From NCBI GenBank assembly GCA_034927345.1, contig JAYFQE010000015.1:1-64000 (forward strand): a DNA stretch of 64,000 nt, given 5' to 3'. Below are positions 17,556 to 26,848 of the stretch, in pieces. Position numbers and translations under genes: made by a program. A model generated the notes under the pieces. The model was given only the letters and a program-made list of their open reading frames with translations, was not told the DNA's origin and did not search any database. How positions within the stretch are numbered: position 1 is the stretch's first letter; the number at the start of each line of letters is the position of its first letter. The stretch is from JAYFQE01 sp034927345 (GTDB lineage: Bacteria > Bacillota > Clostridia > Saccharofermentanales > UBA5734).

Positions 17556-18599
17556 CTATATTAAATCATCAACAGGAATAGTCAGAAAATAGTGACTCAC
17601 GCCATTTTCTACAGCTAAATAAAGTATATCATTTTCAATAAAACCATGCGGATAAAAAATACACGCTTCGCGTTGGCAGATGGCTGTTTTTTTATAAAAT
17701 GATAACAAATTATCTTTGCTGGCCCATATTTCCATATGATTCCTATTTACAAACCCTTTATTTGAGTCGTGCAGATTATTAAAGTTATTAATCAACAAGA
17801 TGGTATCGCCAACTTTTTTTAAGCAAAATTTGCTCGCCGGATTGGGGATCTCTGTCTGTTCCGGCGCGGTCCATGATAGCCCCGCATCATAACTGTCTGA
17901 ACGATATAGCCAGCCTGTACCCTCTGCCCTCATGAGCATGACCAGATGCTGCCCGGTTAACGCAACGCAGGCAGGTTCCCAAAGATGGTATCTATAGTCG
18001 GGCAAATGAATATAGCCGTACTTTTGAAATTCTTTTCCTTTATTATTTGTCCTGATGACGCCCGAACAGTACATCCACTTTTTGGTTATCGAGGATTTAT
18101 TGTTTTCATCCCAATTCCATCCTTCGCGAACCTCCATCCAATGAACCGGAAACAACCATGTTCCATCCTCAAGCACCATTCCTTCACGGACCGCATAACT
18201 GCCGCAGCCATTTACCTGAACCGGATTGCTCCAGCTCCGGCCATTATCGTCAGACAGACTATTAAAGGATGATATTTCCCGATAATTATGTTCCGGCAAA
18301 AAGGTCGAAAAGAATAAAATCGGATTCTCGCCATAGGTGAAGATTTCTGTCGGCATTACTGCACGCCGGGGATGACTGAAGAGCACGATCGGCTTTGACC
18401 AGGTGTTTCCATTATCCTCGGAACGAATAAACAGGACTTTGTTATCGATGTGAGGTTCATAGGGACCGCCTGAATAGATCGATGCGACTAAGGATCCGTC
18501 TTTCATCCTCCGTAAAAGGGGTTCACGTCCATAGCACCATTGATCATCCGCTTGAAACATGAGTTTGGCCGGATAATTAAACTCATTAATATTCTCCAT
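17556..18599 (-). CDS. Asp-box (sialidase-superfamily) protein
   Basis: This 347-residue protein shows three Asp-box repeats, S-x-D-x-G-x-x-W: 'SEDNGNTW', 'SDDNGRSW' and 'SYDAGLSW', at about residues 61, 119 and 236. They mark the six-bladed propeller of sialidases and related exo-glycosidases. An N-terminal 'CYGREPLLRRMKDGSLVASI' segment could supply arginine(s) of a substrate-binding triad, but the full triad was not verified. No signal peptide is seen, so it acts in the cytoplasm, like the GH31 it is co-transcribed with. Its substrate may be sialic acid or another acidic sugar. Confidence 0.75.
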   Translation of the reverse strand: MENINEFNYPAKLMFQADDQWCYGREPLLRRMKDGSLVASIYSGGPYEPHIDNKVLFIRSEDNGNTWSKPIVLFSHPRRAVMPTEIFTYGENPILFFSTFLPEHNYREISSFNSLSDDNGRSWSNPVQVNGCGSYAVREGMVLEDGTWLFPVHWMEVREGWNWDENNKSSITKKWMYCSGVIRTNNKGKEFQKYGYIHLPDYRYHLWEPACVALTGQHLVMLMRAEGTGWLYRSDSYDAGLSWTAPEQTEIPNPASKFCLKKVGDTILLINNFNNLHDSNKGFVNRNHMEIWASKDNLLSFYKKTAICQREACIFYPHGFIENDILYLAVENGVSHYFLTIPVDDLI

Positions 18600-18846
18600 T
18601 GCAGTATCTCCTATTAAGAATCTTCATTTGGATTTTGGCGAAAACGATGTCTGAATTAATCTTATAAAAATTTGTTATGGATTTCTATTACAATAATTCA
18701 AAAAAATATTGTAATTTCCATATTCACTCGATTTTAGCTTGTCGCTATCGCCGTGGCCGCGCCATAATATCTATCAGACGATGATGTGTCATACAGGCCA
18801 AATCCCAGGGATTATTCGGAAATTGAAAAATCTAATCATTTAGAGA

Positions 18847-19629
18847 ATGAGGTTGTTTATAAACATACTAAAAGAGAAATTAAAGCAGAAAAAACCTATT
18901 TGTGGTACGCATGTTTCATTAAGTGATCCAAGTATTTGCGAGATTATTGGGTATCTTGGTTATGATTTTATCTGGATCGATATGGAACATACTTATATTG
19001 ATTACAAGACGCTCGCGATACATCTGAATGCGGCAAAAGCTACAGGAACCCCTGTAATTGTCAGGGTCCCGGCAGATGACTTCACGACCACTAAAAAAGT
19101 ACTGGAAATGGGTATAGACGGCATTATATTCCCAATGATTCAAAATGCCGAGCAAGCCAATAGACTCATTGACTTTACTTTGTATCCTCCTGTAGGTACA
19201 AGGGGATTTGGTCCTATTCGGGCTATTCGTTACGGTTTAGATAATGTTAATGAATATATAAACAGTTCGTCGTTTGACATTTGCCGGTTTATTCAAATTG
19301 AACATAAAGATGCTGTTGATGATTTGAACGAAATCATAAAAAACCCTTATATTGATGGATATATTTTTGGTCCCAATGATCTGTCTGGATCTATTGGCGA
19401 ATTAGGCAATGTTTTTGGAGATAACACAACCGAATTAATTAAAAGGGCAATACAAATACTAAAAAACGCCGACAAAACAATAGGCGTATCTACCGGAGAT
19501 ACAAATTGTTCGACTCTGGAGCACTGGCATGCATTAGGGATAAACATGATATCGGCTGGAGCAGATTATAATTATATTCTTACAAGCGCTTGTGAAGCGT
19601 TGAAAAATATCAGAAAGGTTCTGAAATAG
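18847..19629 (+). CDS. HpcH/HpaI-family aldolase
   Basis: This 260-residue class II pyruvate aldolase-like protein shows the family pattern: 'GTHVSLSDPSICEIIG' at the start, 'DFIWIDMEHT' with the conserved Glu, 'VIVRVP' with the active-site Arg, 'GIIFPMIQNAEQA', 'PPVGTRGFGP' and 'GPNDLSGSIG' with the metal Asp. Relatives cleave 2-keto-3-deoxy sugar acids or hydroxy-diacids to pyruvate or related keto acids plus an aldehyde. The ribosome site is poor at the ATG, so an alternative start a few codons in (TTG at 18853) is possible. It is divergent from the sialidase-like/GH31 operon across 247 bases, which suggests shared regulation. Confidence 0.88.
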   Translation: MRLFINILKEKLKQKKPICGTHVSLSDPSICEIIGYLGYDFIWIDMEHTYIDYKTLAIHLNAAKATGTPVIVRVPADDFTTTKKVLEMGIDGIIFPMIQNAEQANRLIDFTLYPPVGTRGFGPIRAIRYGLDNVNEYINSSSFDICRFIQIEHKDAVDDLNEIIKNPYIDGYIFGPNDLSGSIGELGNVFGDNTTELIKRAIQILKNADKTIGVSTGDTNCSTLEHWHALGINMISAGADYNYILTSACEALKNIRKVLK

Positions 19630-19635
19630 AAAAAG

Positions 19636-19746
19636 AGGTGGCAATACACCAAATTACGGAGTAATATAGTGGAGATCCAGAGAAACGCTTATCTGGAAAA
19701 AACAGCCTGGACCTGTAAAATGTTATTAATACAACAATCGTAACTT
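19636..19746 (+). pseudogene. Internally deleted copy of the downstream AAA ATPase gene
   Basis: The leader and first ~10 codons here (19636-19700) closely match the leader and start of the intact ATPase gene at 20095-20150. The sequence then jumps to its last codons and 3' flank (about 19703-19746 matching 21361-21401). Everything between is missing. The junction falls at an A-rich 'CTGGAAAA' / 'GATGAAAAAA' similarity. The start codon is GTG rather than ATG, and the joined end is out of frame. It is a relic of a tandem or repeated ATPase gene. Confidence 0.75.
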
Positions 19747-19782
19747 TAGGGGGGAAATATTCTGGATTTACATACTTTTAAG

Positions 19783-19869
19783 ATGCTTGAAAAATATATG
19801 CTTACGTGTATGGCCGACAGCGCGCACGACAAAGATCATATCAAGCAGATCCATGAAAAACAATCCTGA
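19783..19869 (+). pseudogene. N-terminal remnant of an HD-domain phosphohydrolase
   Basis: Twenty-eight codons read 'MLEKYMLTCMADSAHDKDHI', the usual opening of small HD-superfamily hydrolases up to the first histidine pair, and then stop. A G-rich ribosome site precedes the stretch, similar to the one before the Nudix gene downstream. The rest of the gene is absent. Confidence 0.5.
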
Positions 19870-19999
19870 AATTCAAAAACAAATTGAAATCGAAAAAAAT
19901 GACGAACGCAATGTAGCAATGATGAACCGTGCAAAGGCAAAAGCTTATGACATAATGACTTTCGTATTCGGGGCGCTAATGCTGTCATTGATTCAATAA
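19853..19999 (+). pseudogene. Remnant of a small Firmicute membrane protein
   Basis: This 48-codon frame encodes a charged segment with 'EIEKNDERN' and 'RAKAKAYDIMTF', followed by the first hydrophobic helix, and then ends. The pattern is like the start of small two-helix membrane proteins that are common in Clostridia. It overlaps the end of the HD remnant out of frame, marking another deletion junction. A functional short protein cannot be excluded. Confidence 0.4.
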
Positions 20000-20117
20000 A
20001 AAAGCAATATGCAAAAGCTCGGAATAAGTTTGCTGGACGGTATTAACAACGCTTTAGGAAAATGCTATACTGTATTACGAATAAAGGTGGCAATACACCA
20101 AATGTCGGAGTAATAGA

Positions 20118-21374
20118 ATGGAGATTCAAAGAAACGCTTATCTGGAAAAGTTGATACGCAGAGAAAAGAACGGGCTGATAAAGGTTATTACCGGCGTCAG
20201 AAGATGCGGTAAATCTTATTTACTGTTTAATATCTTTCATCAATATCTTACTGAAAAGAAGGGCGTTGATGAAGCGCACATTATTGAGGTTGCTTTGGAC
20301 GACCGCAGCAATATCGAACTGCGTGATCCGGACAAAATGTTGGCATATGTAAAAAGCCGAATTGTTGACACCGGGACATATTATATTATTCTTGACGAAG
20401 TCCAGCTTATAAAGGAATTTGAAGATGTACTGAACAGCTTCCTGCATATTCGCAATGCAGATGTGTATGCCACGGGAAGCAATTCTAGGTTTTTGTCTTC
20501 TGATGTGATTACGGAATTCAGAGGCCGCGGAGATGAAATCCGCGTTTACCCGCTGAGCTTCAGAGAGTATTTCTCTGCATATAACGGAACCGCCGACGAA
20601 GCGTGGGACGATTACTTCAACTACGGCGGTCTGCCGCTGATCCTGACCCGTGAAACCCAGGAAGAAAAAGCGGAATATTTGATTTCATTATTCAAGACAG
20701 TATATCTATCGGACATTGTTGAGCGTCATAAAATCAGAAACAAAGAAGAAATCGACGAGTTGGTTGACCTTCTCGCTTCCGCCATCGGATCGTTGACCAA
20801 TCCCTTAAAGCTCGTAAAGACCTTCAAAAGTGTCAAGGGCAAAACAATCAGCGATAAAACGTTGAAGAAGTATATCGAGTACCTGATAGACGCGTTTCTG
20901 ATCAGCAGAGTATCCCGATACGATATCAAGGGGAAGAAATACATCAATTCTCCGGCAAAATACTATTTTGAAGATGTGGGACTTCGTAATGCACGTTTGA
21001 ATTTTCGTCAAAACGAGGAAAACCACATCATGGAGAATCTGATTTATAATGAGCTCCGAATACGGAGCTATCAGGTTGACGTAGGCGTCGTTGAGGTATA
21101 TGGCAGGAGCGATAACGGCAAGACCACAAAAAAGCAATACGAGGTTGATTTCATTGCCTCAAAAGGCAGCCAAAAGTATTATATCCAGTCGGCTTTTTCC
21201 ATGAGCAGCCAAGAAAAAACCGCACAGGAGCAGAACTCCCTGCTGAACATTAACGATTCGTTCAAGAAAATTATTATTGTCCGGGATAACATCAGGGTCC
21301 GAAGAAATGAGCGTGGTATCATGACCATCGGAATTCGCAATTTTCTTCTGGATGAAAAAAGCCTGGACCTGTAA
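20118..21374 (+). CDS. AAA_14/DUF4143-family ATPase
   Basis: This 418-residue protein belongs to the widespread archaeal/bacterial ATPases with an N-terminal AAA_14 domain and a C-terminal DUF4143 domain. Walker A 'GVRRCGKSYLL' is at residues 26-36, Walker B 'YIILDEVQ' near 94 and sensor-like 'YATGSNSRFLSS' near 118. The C-terminal domain has a PD-(D/E)XK-like appearance around 'KKQYEVDFIASKG'. The cellular role of the family is unclear. A GGAG site lies 7-8 bases before the ATG. A second, almost wholly deleted copy lies just upstream at 19636. Confidence 0.85.
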   Translation: MEIQRNAYLEKLIRREKNGLIKVITGVRRCGKSYLLFNIFHQYLTEKKGVDEAHIIEVALDDRSNIELRDPDKMLAYVKSRIVDTGTYYIILDEVQLIKEFEDVLNSFLHIRNADVYATGSNSRFLSSDVITEFRGRGDEIRVYPLSFREYFSAYNGTADEAWDDYFNYGGLPLILTRETQEEKAEYLISLFKTVYLSDIVERHKIRNKEEIDELVDLLASAIGSLTNPLKLVKTFKSVKGKTISDKTLKKYIEYLIDAFLISRVSRYDIKGKKYINSPAKYYFEDVGLRNARLNFRQNEENHIMENLIYNELRIRSYQVDVGVVEVYGRSDNGKTTKKQYEVDFIASKGSQKYYIQSAFSMSSQEKTAQEQNSLLNINDSFKKIIIVRDNIRVRRNERGIMTIGIRNFLLDEKSLDL

Positions 21375-21461
21375 AGTGTTTTTAATACAACGACCGTAAC
21401 TGCACATTCGTTTTTCAAGACTAAATAATGTTGGTAGGTTTGGCAAGTGGGGGGAAATACC

Positions 21462-21920
21462 TTGAGTTATGTAGAAGAACTCCGTAAAAAAATAGGCCAT
21501 GACGAATATATTGGGGTTGGCGCCGGCGTTTTTATCTATGAAAATAACAGAGTCCTGTTGCAAAAAAGAAAAGACAATTTGTGTTGGTCGATGCATGCCG
21601 GGGGGCTTGAATTAGAAGAGACGGTTGAAAATGCCGCGAAACGGGAATTGCTCGAAGAAACAGGCATTATCGCGCACCGCCTTGAATTATTAGGCGTATT
21701 TTCAGGCAATGGTATGCGTTATACATATCCCAATGGCGATAAAGTCAGTATTGTTCAAATCATATACGTTTGTAATGACTTTTCGGGCAATATCCGGCCT
21801 GAACCTGATGAAATTACGGAATTGGCATGGTTCGATATCGATAATCTGCCTATAAAAATCAGCCCGCCGGATGTTAAGGCGTTTCAAGCTTTCGTTGAGT
21901 TTATGAAAGACATAAAATGA
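21462..21920 (+). CDS. Nudix hydrolase
   Basis: A complete Nudix box is visible as 'GGLELEETVENAAKRELLEE' followed by TGI, matching Gx5Ex7REUxEExGU. Such enzymes hydrolyse nucleoside diphosphates linked to another moiety, using Mg2+. The protein is about 152 residues. TTG at 21462 is preferred as start because the GGGGGG ribosome site lies 10 bases upstream; a GTG five codons earlier lies inside that G-run and is unlikely. It stands 87 bases after the ATPase gene on the same strand. Confidence 0.9.
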   Translation: MSYVEELRKKIGHDEYIGVGAGVFIYENNRVLLQKRKDNLCWSMHAGGLELEETVENAAKRELLEETGIIAHRLELLGVFSGNGMRYTYPNGDKVSIVQIIYVCNDFSGNIRPEPDEITELAWFDIDNLPIKISPPDVKAFQAFVEFMKDIK

Positions 21921-22073
21921 ATAAAAAGCCTCGGCTACAGGACAATTCGTTCACAATCAAGAATAGCCTGCAACAGCTGCATCTATGATATAATCGTATG
22001 CAGACTAATACCATTTTATGATTTTACGTGCAATTTGCCTCTTAAAGACATAAAGAACATTGGGGGTGGATTG

Positions 22074-23684
22074 ATGAAAAAGACGCTATTTGTATGGATA
22101 ACCGTCTTGTTGGCCATATACATTGCTGCCTGTGGCGCGCCTGATGAGACGACATCTCCGTCATCTTCGGCTGCGAAGGAGTCCGACGCGACGACGCTCC
22201 CGTCATCTTCAGCGGTGGGGACGCCCGAAGTCGTGACATTCGCCGATCCGGCGCTGGAGGCGATGGTGCGCGGGTCGATGGGAAAACCTGAGGGCAACAT
22301 CAGTATGGTCGAAGCGGAGTCGGTGACCCGACTAAGTCTCAGCAATGAATGGCAGCGTTTTATTTCCGAAGAAACGGTGATTCACGATATCGGAGGACTG
22401 GAGTTTTTTAAAAATCTGGAAAGCCTTGATCTATCCTTCAACGCGGTCGCCGATATCACGCCGATTAGCGGATTGAAAAAGCTGGCCTCGCTGTCGCTGG
22501 ACAGCAACCCGGTCAAGGATCTCGCGCCGCTCACCGGACTAACGAATCTCAAGGTGCTGACGCTGTCCGGCTGCACGGCGCAAAATTACAGTCCGCTTTC
22601 GGAGCTTGTCAATTTGAATTTGCTGATGCTTGACAATTCGACACTCGCCGATGTGTCGCCGCTTGTTTCGCTGACAAAGCTCAAAGGTCTGTATCTGGCA
22701 GGCTGCTCCATAAATAATTATTTCCCGCTGTCGGATCTCTACCAAACCTTGGATCAAAAGGATTTCACGATTGCGTTTACGCTTTCCGAGCTTGGATTTG
22801 TTATGGACAACGACGGCAAACAGGCGATTTATGACGGCGAGAACGCATCGGTGCGCATCAATCACATCGAGTGGGGCGATCCGCCGGAGGAATGGCTGAG
22901 AAATTGCATCCGAACGGTTTTCGCGCAAAACGGTTATAAGATCGACATAGGGTATTACCCGAAATTCGACGCCTATGTGATAATGGCCCATAAAGACAAT
23001 GAGCTGGTGTTGAACTATGTCTATGATCACGCCAAAGGCAGTTCTGGTTTCAGCACGGGGGATCGGGAGCGCTTGGAGCGGACCGTGCGTGCGATATTTA
23101 CCGGCGCGGACGCCGAAGATATATTGCTTGCGCCCGTTCAGATCTTTCAAGATATCCTCGCAGAGACGATAGGCATCGCGGTGGAAACCTTGTTTGAGAT
23201 GCCCTTTGATGAAGCGGACGACACCTTGCCGTCTCCATACGAAAAGTTAGGTTTTGTCATGCTCGATTACAAGGGAACCTGCTTATACGAGGAGCAGACG
23301 CCTCATGCTCTGAGCCTTTCCATTCACAGAACAGAGTGGGATGAAAATGTGCCCGCCGAAAATCGGGTGGACTGGAGCATGGAGTTTAATGATTCAGATG
23401 TGAACGGTTATAAGCTGCAGATTCTGTATTATGCGGCGGAAGAGCGATATCACGTTTCCATAGAGAAGAACGGGGAAAAAGCCGCTATCGACACTTGTCC
23501 CGCGAAGGGAGAACGCGGCGGCGAATGGCCTGACTTGGATACGGCCCATCGGTTGTTTAACGATGCTTTTGGAACAAAAGAGAAGGAATTATATGATAAG
23601 ACGCCGGCTTACTTTGAGCAGGTCGTTCAGGAACGTTTCGGCATGAGCATCAGCGAATTATATGCGCTGCCGGCGGGTGGGTAG
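22074..23684 (+). CDS. Leucine-rich-repeat lipoprotein
   Basis: This 536-residue secreted lipoprotein has a signal peptide ending in 'IYIAAC' (Cys20) and a Ser/Thr/Ala-rich linker. Internalin-type LRRs follow at residues ~95-220 ('LESLDLSFNAVADITPISGLKKLASLSLDSN' style units, 21-22 residues each). Two similar C-terminal domains of unknown function come next, each opening with a 'LGFVM(D)' motif (near residues 242 and 396), suggesting an internal duplication. It probably sits on the outer face of the membrane. GGGGGTGG precedes the ATG at 22074; a frame extension to 22035 is ignored because it lacks such a site. Confidence 0.8.
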   Translation: MKKTLFVWITVLLAIYIAACGAPDETTSPSSSAAKESDATTLPSSSAVGTPEVVTFADPALEAMVRGSMGKPEGNISMVEAESVTRLSLSNEWQRFISEETVIHDIGGLEFFKNLESLDLSFNAVADITPISGLKKLASLSLDSNPVKDLAPLTGLTNLKVLTLSGCTAQNYSPLSELVNLNLLMLDNSTLADVSPLVSLTKLKGLYLAGCSINNYFPLSDLYQTLDQKDFTIAFTLSELGFVMDNDGKQAIYDGENASVRINHIEWGDPPEEWLRNCIRTVFAQNGYKIDIGYYPKFDAYVIMAHKDNELVLNYVYDHAKGSSGFSTGDRERLERTVRAIFTGADAEDILLAPVQIFQDILAETIGIAVETLFEMPFDEADDTLPSPYEKLGFVMLDYKGTCLYEEQTPHALSLSIHRTEWDENVPAENRVDWSMEFNDSDVNGYKLQILYYAAEERYHVSIEKNGEKAAIDTCPAKGERGGEWPDLDTAHRLFNDAFGTKEKELYDKTPAYFEQVVQERFGMSISELYALPAGG

Positions 23685-23885
23685 AAATCCCGAGTTATTG
23701 ACAATGCTTGTTGATATTAATATATTAATATAATGTGAAGAACGCCAGTTGATTATGACTTATCATCGGCCATGGGCGTATTAACTGCATTGTCAAGCGA
23801 AGTCTGTTTTTAAAAAATCTGTATGCAACCTTGATCACTGATTGAACACAGTCGTGTAGCTTCATGTCCTTTTTGTCATTAATTC

Positions 23886-23901
23886 GTTTACCCGCGTAAA
23901 C
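23886..23901. promoter_or_regulatory. LacI-type operator
   Basis: The perfect palindrome GTTTAC-CCGC-GTAAAC, with the alternating symmetry typical of LacI-family sites, lies 18 bases upstream of the -35 box of the LacI-family gene. It is a likely autoregulatory site and could also act on the transporter genes downstream. The rest of the 369-base gap 23685-24053 holds only AT-rich sequence and the promoter below. Confidence 0.6.
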
Positions 23902-23919
23902 AAATTTTCGTCAATATGC

Positions 23920-23948
23920 TTGACGCGTTTCGGTCATCATGCTATAGT
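23920..23948 (+). promoter_or_regulatory. Promoter of the LacI/ABC transporter operon
   Basis: TTGACG and TATAGT are separated by exactly 17 bases, about 105 bases upstream of the LacI-family start codon. This is a good sigma-A-type match, placed directly downstream of the palindromic operator. Confidence 0.65.
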
Positions 23949-24053
23949 AATGCCAGAAAATCAGTTAACTGTTTATCAATTATCACAAGTTTAGTTGCTA
24001 ATTAATGTTGAAACGACCCGATATACTACTTACACGGAAAACCGGAGGAGCCC

Positions 24054-25064
24054 ATGAAATCAACGCGTGACGATGTTGCCAAGCTTGCAGGTGTATCAAC
24101 CTCAACTGTGTCTTATGTGCTGAACAACTCTAAAGCTATATCACCGGAAACATCGGAACGAGTCTTGAAAGCCGTTAATGAGCTGAACTACAAACCCAAT
24201 ATAATTGCCCGTTCATTATCCACTCAAATGTCCATGCATTTGGGTGTTTTTGTTGAGGATATTGCTAACCCGTTTTATGGCGATATCATTCATGGCTTTG
24301 AAAGTTGTGCTCATGAAAAGGGCTATTTTGTCAGTGTCTGCACCAGTTTGCAGCGTTATGAGGAATATTTGGAAAATGCCATTTCCCGGCGGCTGGACGG
24401 CATTTTTATCGCGGTTATGCCGTCGAGATTCGAGCTCTCGGTTCTTAATTGTCTGTTGACAAACGGCATCCGCATTGTCACCAGCGGTTATTCCAATATC
24501 GATTTGAAGAAAGTTTCTTCAATCGAAAATGATCATGTTACAGCCATGAAAGATGCCATGCTGCATCTTTACGAACGCGGACATCGGGAAATTGCCTTCA
24601 TCACCGGTCTGAACCGGTCACATGAGTTCGATCAGCGTATTGCCGGTTATCTGGCGATGGTGAAAAAGTTAAATTTGGCTACAGGCAGCGATTTGTTGAT
24701 TGAAGGGAAATCGCCGTTCTCAACAACCATTCAAGATGGTTATGACTTGACTCAACAGCTTCTGAAATCCGGCAAGCGGTTTACCGCCATGATCTGTGTC
24801 AACGATTTGGTTGCGCTGGGCGCTTATTCCGCATTGAATGAACAGAATTTGCGAATTCCTGAGGATGTCTCGGTGATCGGATTTGACGACATTATTTTCT
24901 CCCGTTTCTCGAATCCGTCCTTGACAACGATGTCTTTGGATAAGGTCGCCTTCGGGGAAAAAGCTTTTGAGTTGCTTTATACCAATATTATGCTCGGCAA
25001 TACCGGTTTCTATCTCAACCGCCTGACCCTGCAGCCCAGACAATCTACAGCTTTCCGGCGGTAA
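24054..25064 (+). CDS. LacI-family transcriptional regulator
   Basis: This 336-residue repressor-type regulator has an N-terminal helix-turn-helix ('DDVAKLAGVSTSTVSYVLNN'), a hinge helix ('NYKPNIIARSL') and a periplasmic-binding-protein-like sugar domain ending '..PRQSTAFRR'. It probably senses a sugar or sugar phosphate and controls the adjacent ABC importer. A GGAGGAG site lies just before the ATG. The binding-protein gene follows 63 bases downstream on the same strand. Confidence 0.93.
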   Translation: MKSTRDDVAKLAGVSTSTVSYVLNNSKAISPETSERVLKAVNELNYKPNIIARSLSTQMSMHLGVFVEDIANPFYGDIIHGFESCAHEKGYFVSVCTSLQRYEEYLENAISRRLDGIFIAVMPSRFELSVLNCLLTNGIRIVTSGYSNIDLKKVSSIENDHVTAMKDAMLHLYERGHREIAFITGLNRSHEFDQRIAGYLAMVKKLNLATGSDLLIEGKSPFSTTIQDGYDLTQQLLKSGKRFTAMICVNDLVALGAYSALNEQNLRIPEDVSVIGFDDIIFSRFSNPSLTTMSLDKVAFGEKAFELLYTNIMLGNTGFYLNRLTLQPRQSTAFRR

Positions 25065-25127
25065 TATTATCCAGTTATTCGGACATCCGCGGTGTCTGAA
25101 AATAAGAAAATCAGAGGAGTGAAACAA

Positions 25128-26759
25128 ATGAAAATCAGAGTATTGGCATTGACGCTCGTTATTTCGATGTTAGCGGTTCTCGGGTTGGCTGGTTGTAATA
25201 ACAACACAACAGACCCGACGACGACCGGCAAGACGAACGTCTCCACCACCGCAAGTAACACTGCGGCATCCACATCGGCTGCCCCGGCTGCCGCTTGGGA
25301 TACAACCAAGGATGATACGATTGTTCTGTCGGTCATCAACAACTATTACACAGCGGGCTGGAAAAAAATGGCTGAAGACTACATGGTTTTGCATCCGGAA
25401 ACCAAGGTTGTTGTCGATGTCGTTGCTGATAATGACACCTACACCCAGAAAATGACAACCTGGCTGACCTCCGACGATCTGTCGCAGTCTGCCGACATTG
25501 TTCATATCAATTTTGCCGCAGGCCCTGTAGGCGGGTACAGTGTCATGTATCAGAAGGGCATCGCTTATGATTTTACCGAGATGCTTGACGAAACCAACCC
25601 TTACAATGACGGTAAAAAAGTCAGCGAATGCTTCAACGCAGAAGATCTGGCCTTACAGCGTGTTGCTGAAGGACAAGTTGCCCTGCCTTTCGACTGGGTT
25701 GGAATAGCTTTCATGTACAACAAAACCCTGCTTGATTCCAAGGGTATTGCTCTGCCGACAACTTATGAAGAACTGGAAGCCGCTTGCGCCAAGCTCAAAG
25801 AGGGCGGCATGGCTGCTCCTATTGCAGCAACCGGCGAAGCTTCCTGGTACCTTTCTTCCTTTGCTGATTCAGCTTTGAGAACCAACGAACAAGACTTCCT
25901 GGTTCAGCCGACTGACGGTATTTGGGATGAAGCCACCATGGCTGCCAACAAAAACTTCAAGTTCGATGAGAATGACTGGACTTGTGACCGTTATACCGTA
26001 GTATCCGGCGAGCGGGTTGCCAAGTACAAGGCCGATAACAAATTAACCGATGACAAGACTGTTGCCGTTTGGGAACAGTATGCCAACATTGCTAAATATT
26101 TTCAAACCAACTATGTCTCATCCGCTTCAACCGAAGTTCTAACCAGTTTCGAACTCGGCAACGCTGCTTTCCTGCTGTCCGGTTCCTGGAATGTGGGCGT
26201 CCTGAACAGCGATATTTCTGAAATGGGTGACGATGGCTTTGAATGGGGCGCTATGGCTTTCCCGTCTTATGCCAATCCGCCGGCCGGTTTCCAAGCTAAA
26301 ATGAGAACCCTGTATGTTTCTGGTAACACCATGGGCATTATCATGAGCAAGGGTGAAGGCGACCATCTCGAACGCGTCAAAGATTTCTATAAATATTGTT
26401 ATAACCCAACCGGCGCCCAAGTCATGTTCGAAACAACGCTCAACGCCGGAAACTTTGTTCAGGGCCCGCCTGCTATCCTTGGCGTAAAACTTTCTGATGA
26501 ACTGAATGTCAAATTAGCCGGCTTTATCCAAAAAGGCGCCGTTAAAGGTGACTTTGGCGGTATCGTTGGACAAGACGCCATCCTCGCAGCCGACAAAGGC
26601 GCATACGTCGAAAGCCTGAATCAATTGCTGTCTGGAAAAATCACAGCCAAAGAATTCTGCACGGCCATCTCCCCGTTATGCGAACGCTACAATCAAGATA
26701 TTATCACCAAAAACGGATATGATCTTGATCCGGCTACCAAAGATACGGCTAAAGATTAA
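25128..26759 (+). CDS. ABC transporter sugar-binding lipoprotein
   Basis: This 543-residue extracellular binding protein (family 1, MalE-like) has a lipoprotein signal ending 'LGLAGC' (Cys23) and a low-complexity Thr/Ser/Asn/Ala linker to residue ~55. The mature domain contains typical stretches such as 'GIAFMYNKTLLDSKGI' and 'FLLSGSWNVGVL'. It is longer than the usual ~420 residues, suggesting a larger oligosaccharide ligand. The GAGGAG site fixes the start at 25128. A G/C-rich hairpin follows the stop codon and separates it from the permease genes. Confidence 0.93.
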   Translation: MKIRVLALTLVISMLAVLGLAGCNNNTTDPTTTGKTNVSTTASNTAASTSAAPAAAWDTTKDDTIVLSVINNYYTAGWKKMAEDYMVLHPETKVVVDVVADNDTYTQKMTTWLTSDDLSQSADIVHINFAAGPVGGYSVMYQKGIAYDFTEMLDETNPYNDGKKVSECFNAEDLALQRVAEGQVALPFDWVGIAFMYNKTLLDSKGIALPTTYEELEAACAKLKEGGMAAPIAATGEASWYLSSFADSALRTNEQDFLVQPTDGIWDEATMAANKNFKFDENDWTCDRYTVVSGERVAKYKADNKLTDDKTVAVWEQYANIAKYFQTNYVSSASTEVLTSFELGNAAFLLSGSWNVGVLNSDISEMGDDGFEWGAMAFPSYANPPAGFQAKMRTLYVSGNTMGIIMSKGEGDHLERVKDFYKYCYNPTGAQVMFETTLNAGNFVQGPPAILGVKLSDELNVKLAGFIQKGAVKGDFGGIVGQDAILAADKGAYVESLNQLLSGKITAKEFCTAISPLCERYNQDIITKNGYDLDPATKDTAKD

Positions 26760-26790
26760 TCCGACTATCTGAAACATGATCTTGATCTGT

Positions 26791-26815
26791 CGGGGGTGGG
26801 ACAAACCCACCCCCG
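26791..26815 (+). terminator. Intra-operon hairpin after the binding-protein gene
   Basis: A 9-10 bp stem (GGGGGTGGG / CCCACCCCC, loop ACAAA) is followed by GGCTATCTTTTT. Placed between binding protein and permease, such partial terminators or 3'-stabilising hairpins usually keep binding-protein levels above permease levels. Confidence 0.75.
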
Positions 26816-26848
26816 GCTATCTTTTTATGAAGGAGGATGAAAAGATCG

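Noticed and set aside
22539..23150. 203-codon minus-strand frame opposite the LRR lipoprotein gene
   Set aside because: Antisense to a gene with a signal peptide and clear repeats; no ribosome site.
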